64,000 nucleotides of DNA from Shewanella sp. GD04112 (GTDB taxonomy: Bacteria; Pseudomonadota; Gammaproteobacteria; Enterobacterales; Shewanellaceae), in assembly GCF_029835735.1 (NCBI RefSeq), contig NZ_JAOEAL010000001.1, forward strand, positions 3,782,001 to 3,846,000. Direction: 5' to 3'. Shown in pieces: positions 63,832 to 64,000 of this stretch (its first letter is position 1; every line of letters begins with the position of its first letter). The translations under genes were made by a program, and so were the position numbers. The notes below the pieces were generated by a model. That model was not told where the DNA came from and ran no database searches. It saw only the letters and a program-made list of their open reading frames with translations.

Positions 63832-64000
63832 CTAATTCGATAGCTTGCGCCGACGCAAAATCAGCAAAAAGAAGAAGCTACCGATCGCGGCGGTGATAAT
63901 CCCTACGGGTAATTCCTGATTGCCAAGCAAACATCGGGCGAGTACATCAATCCACACCATAAACAGGCCGCCCACCAGCGCCGTCAGTAAGATGGGCTGA
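63832..64000 (-). CDS. btuC: Vitamin B12 ABC importer permease BtuC, C-terminal part (cut by window edge)
   Basis: The minus-strand frame runs from the right edge to a TAG at 63832-63834. The visible 55 codons read ILLTALVGGLFMVWIDVLAR, ELPVGIITAAIGSFFFLLIL and end RRRKLSN, the last two helices of a FecCD-type permease. Because it lies upstream of cobT and near btuF, it is most likely BtuC. The N-terminal part is outside the window. Confidence 0.82.
   Translation of the reverse strand, partial: QPILLTALVGGLFMVWIDVLARCLLGNQELPVGIITAAIGSFFFLLILRRRKLSN

Noticed and set aside
1..64000. Mobile elements, CRISPR arrays, tRNA or rRNA genes
   Set aside because: No transposase or integrase, no regularly spaced repeats, no cloverleaf-like sequences and no rRNA segments were seen by eye; composition is even through the window.

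Overview
This 64 kb stretch is ordinary chromosomal DNA of a gammaproteobacterium. Gene content and order point to Shewanella, close to the S. oneidensis / MR-4 / ANA-3 group: a hugA-tonB-exbBD-hmuTUV heme locus with hutXZ, DUF3718, DUF2956 and DUF3144 proteins, coniferyl aldehyde dehydrogenase, csgEFG, and a cobalamin salvage cluster ending in btuC. No rRNA, tRNA, CRISPR array, insertion sequence or prophage was seen. The right edge cuts a btuC gene.

Layout. 1-9.5 kb is mostly housekeeping: apaH, a chemoreceptor, a DUF3718 secreted protein, then on the minus strand rplU-rpmA, obgE, yjjP-yjjB and folA, with ispB and ung convergent. 9.5-20.9 kb is mixed: a His-rich secreted protein, DUF3144, LysE exporter, S10 peptidase, thioredoxin-like membrane protein, a PAS/sigma-54 activator next to ccoG, a ParD-like protein overlapping a methionine aminopeptidase paralog, and a FadD-type ligase. 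20.9-31.6 kb holds an ABC exporter and the heme-uptake locus: hugA-hutX-hutZ on the minus strand and tonB-exbB-exbD-hmuTUV on the plus strand, divergent around a Fur-like site. 31.6-39.7 kb is accessory metabolism: DUF2956, FAD oxidoreductase plus winged-helix protein, DUF924, a solute-binding protein, two universal stress proteins with a SpoIIAA-like protein, and an aldehyde dehydrogenase with its TetR regulator. 39.8-49.9 kb is one minus-strand block: a MacAB-like efflux operon, a sigma-54 two-component system, and csgEFG. 50-55.2 kb has pyrC and small unknown proteins, including a gene broken by one in-frame stop codon. 55.2-64 kb is MAPEG, GNAT, a small kinase, btuF, a DUF2235 hydrolase, and cobO-cobQ-cobU-cobS-cobT-btuC.

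Regulation readable from sequence. Two sigma-54 promoters are visible. One precedes ccoG and has upstream copies of a CGATATATCG palindrome that also sits before the neighbouring sigma-54 activator. The other precedes the efflux operon and has several GTGTCCGC repeats upstream, probably bound by the NtrC-type regulator encoded just downstream. A TetR-type palindrome precedes the aldehyde dehydrogenase, and a PsrA-like palindrome precedes the fadD paralog.

Best candidates for under-described biology are the ParD-like/Map pair, the PAS-sigma54-ccoG module, the GTGTCCGC regulon joining efflux and curli secretion genes, and the DUF2235 hydrolase inside the B12 cluster. Family assignments were made by reading motifs; no database search was run.
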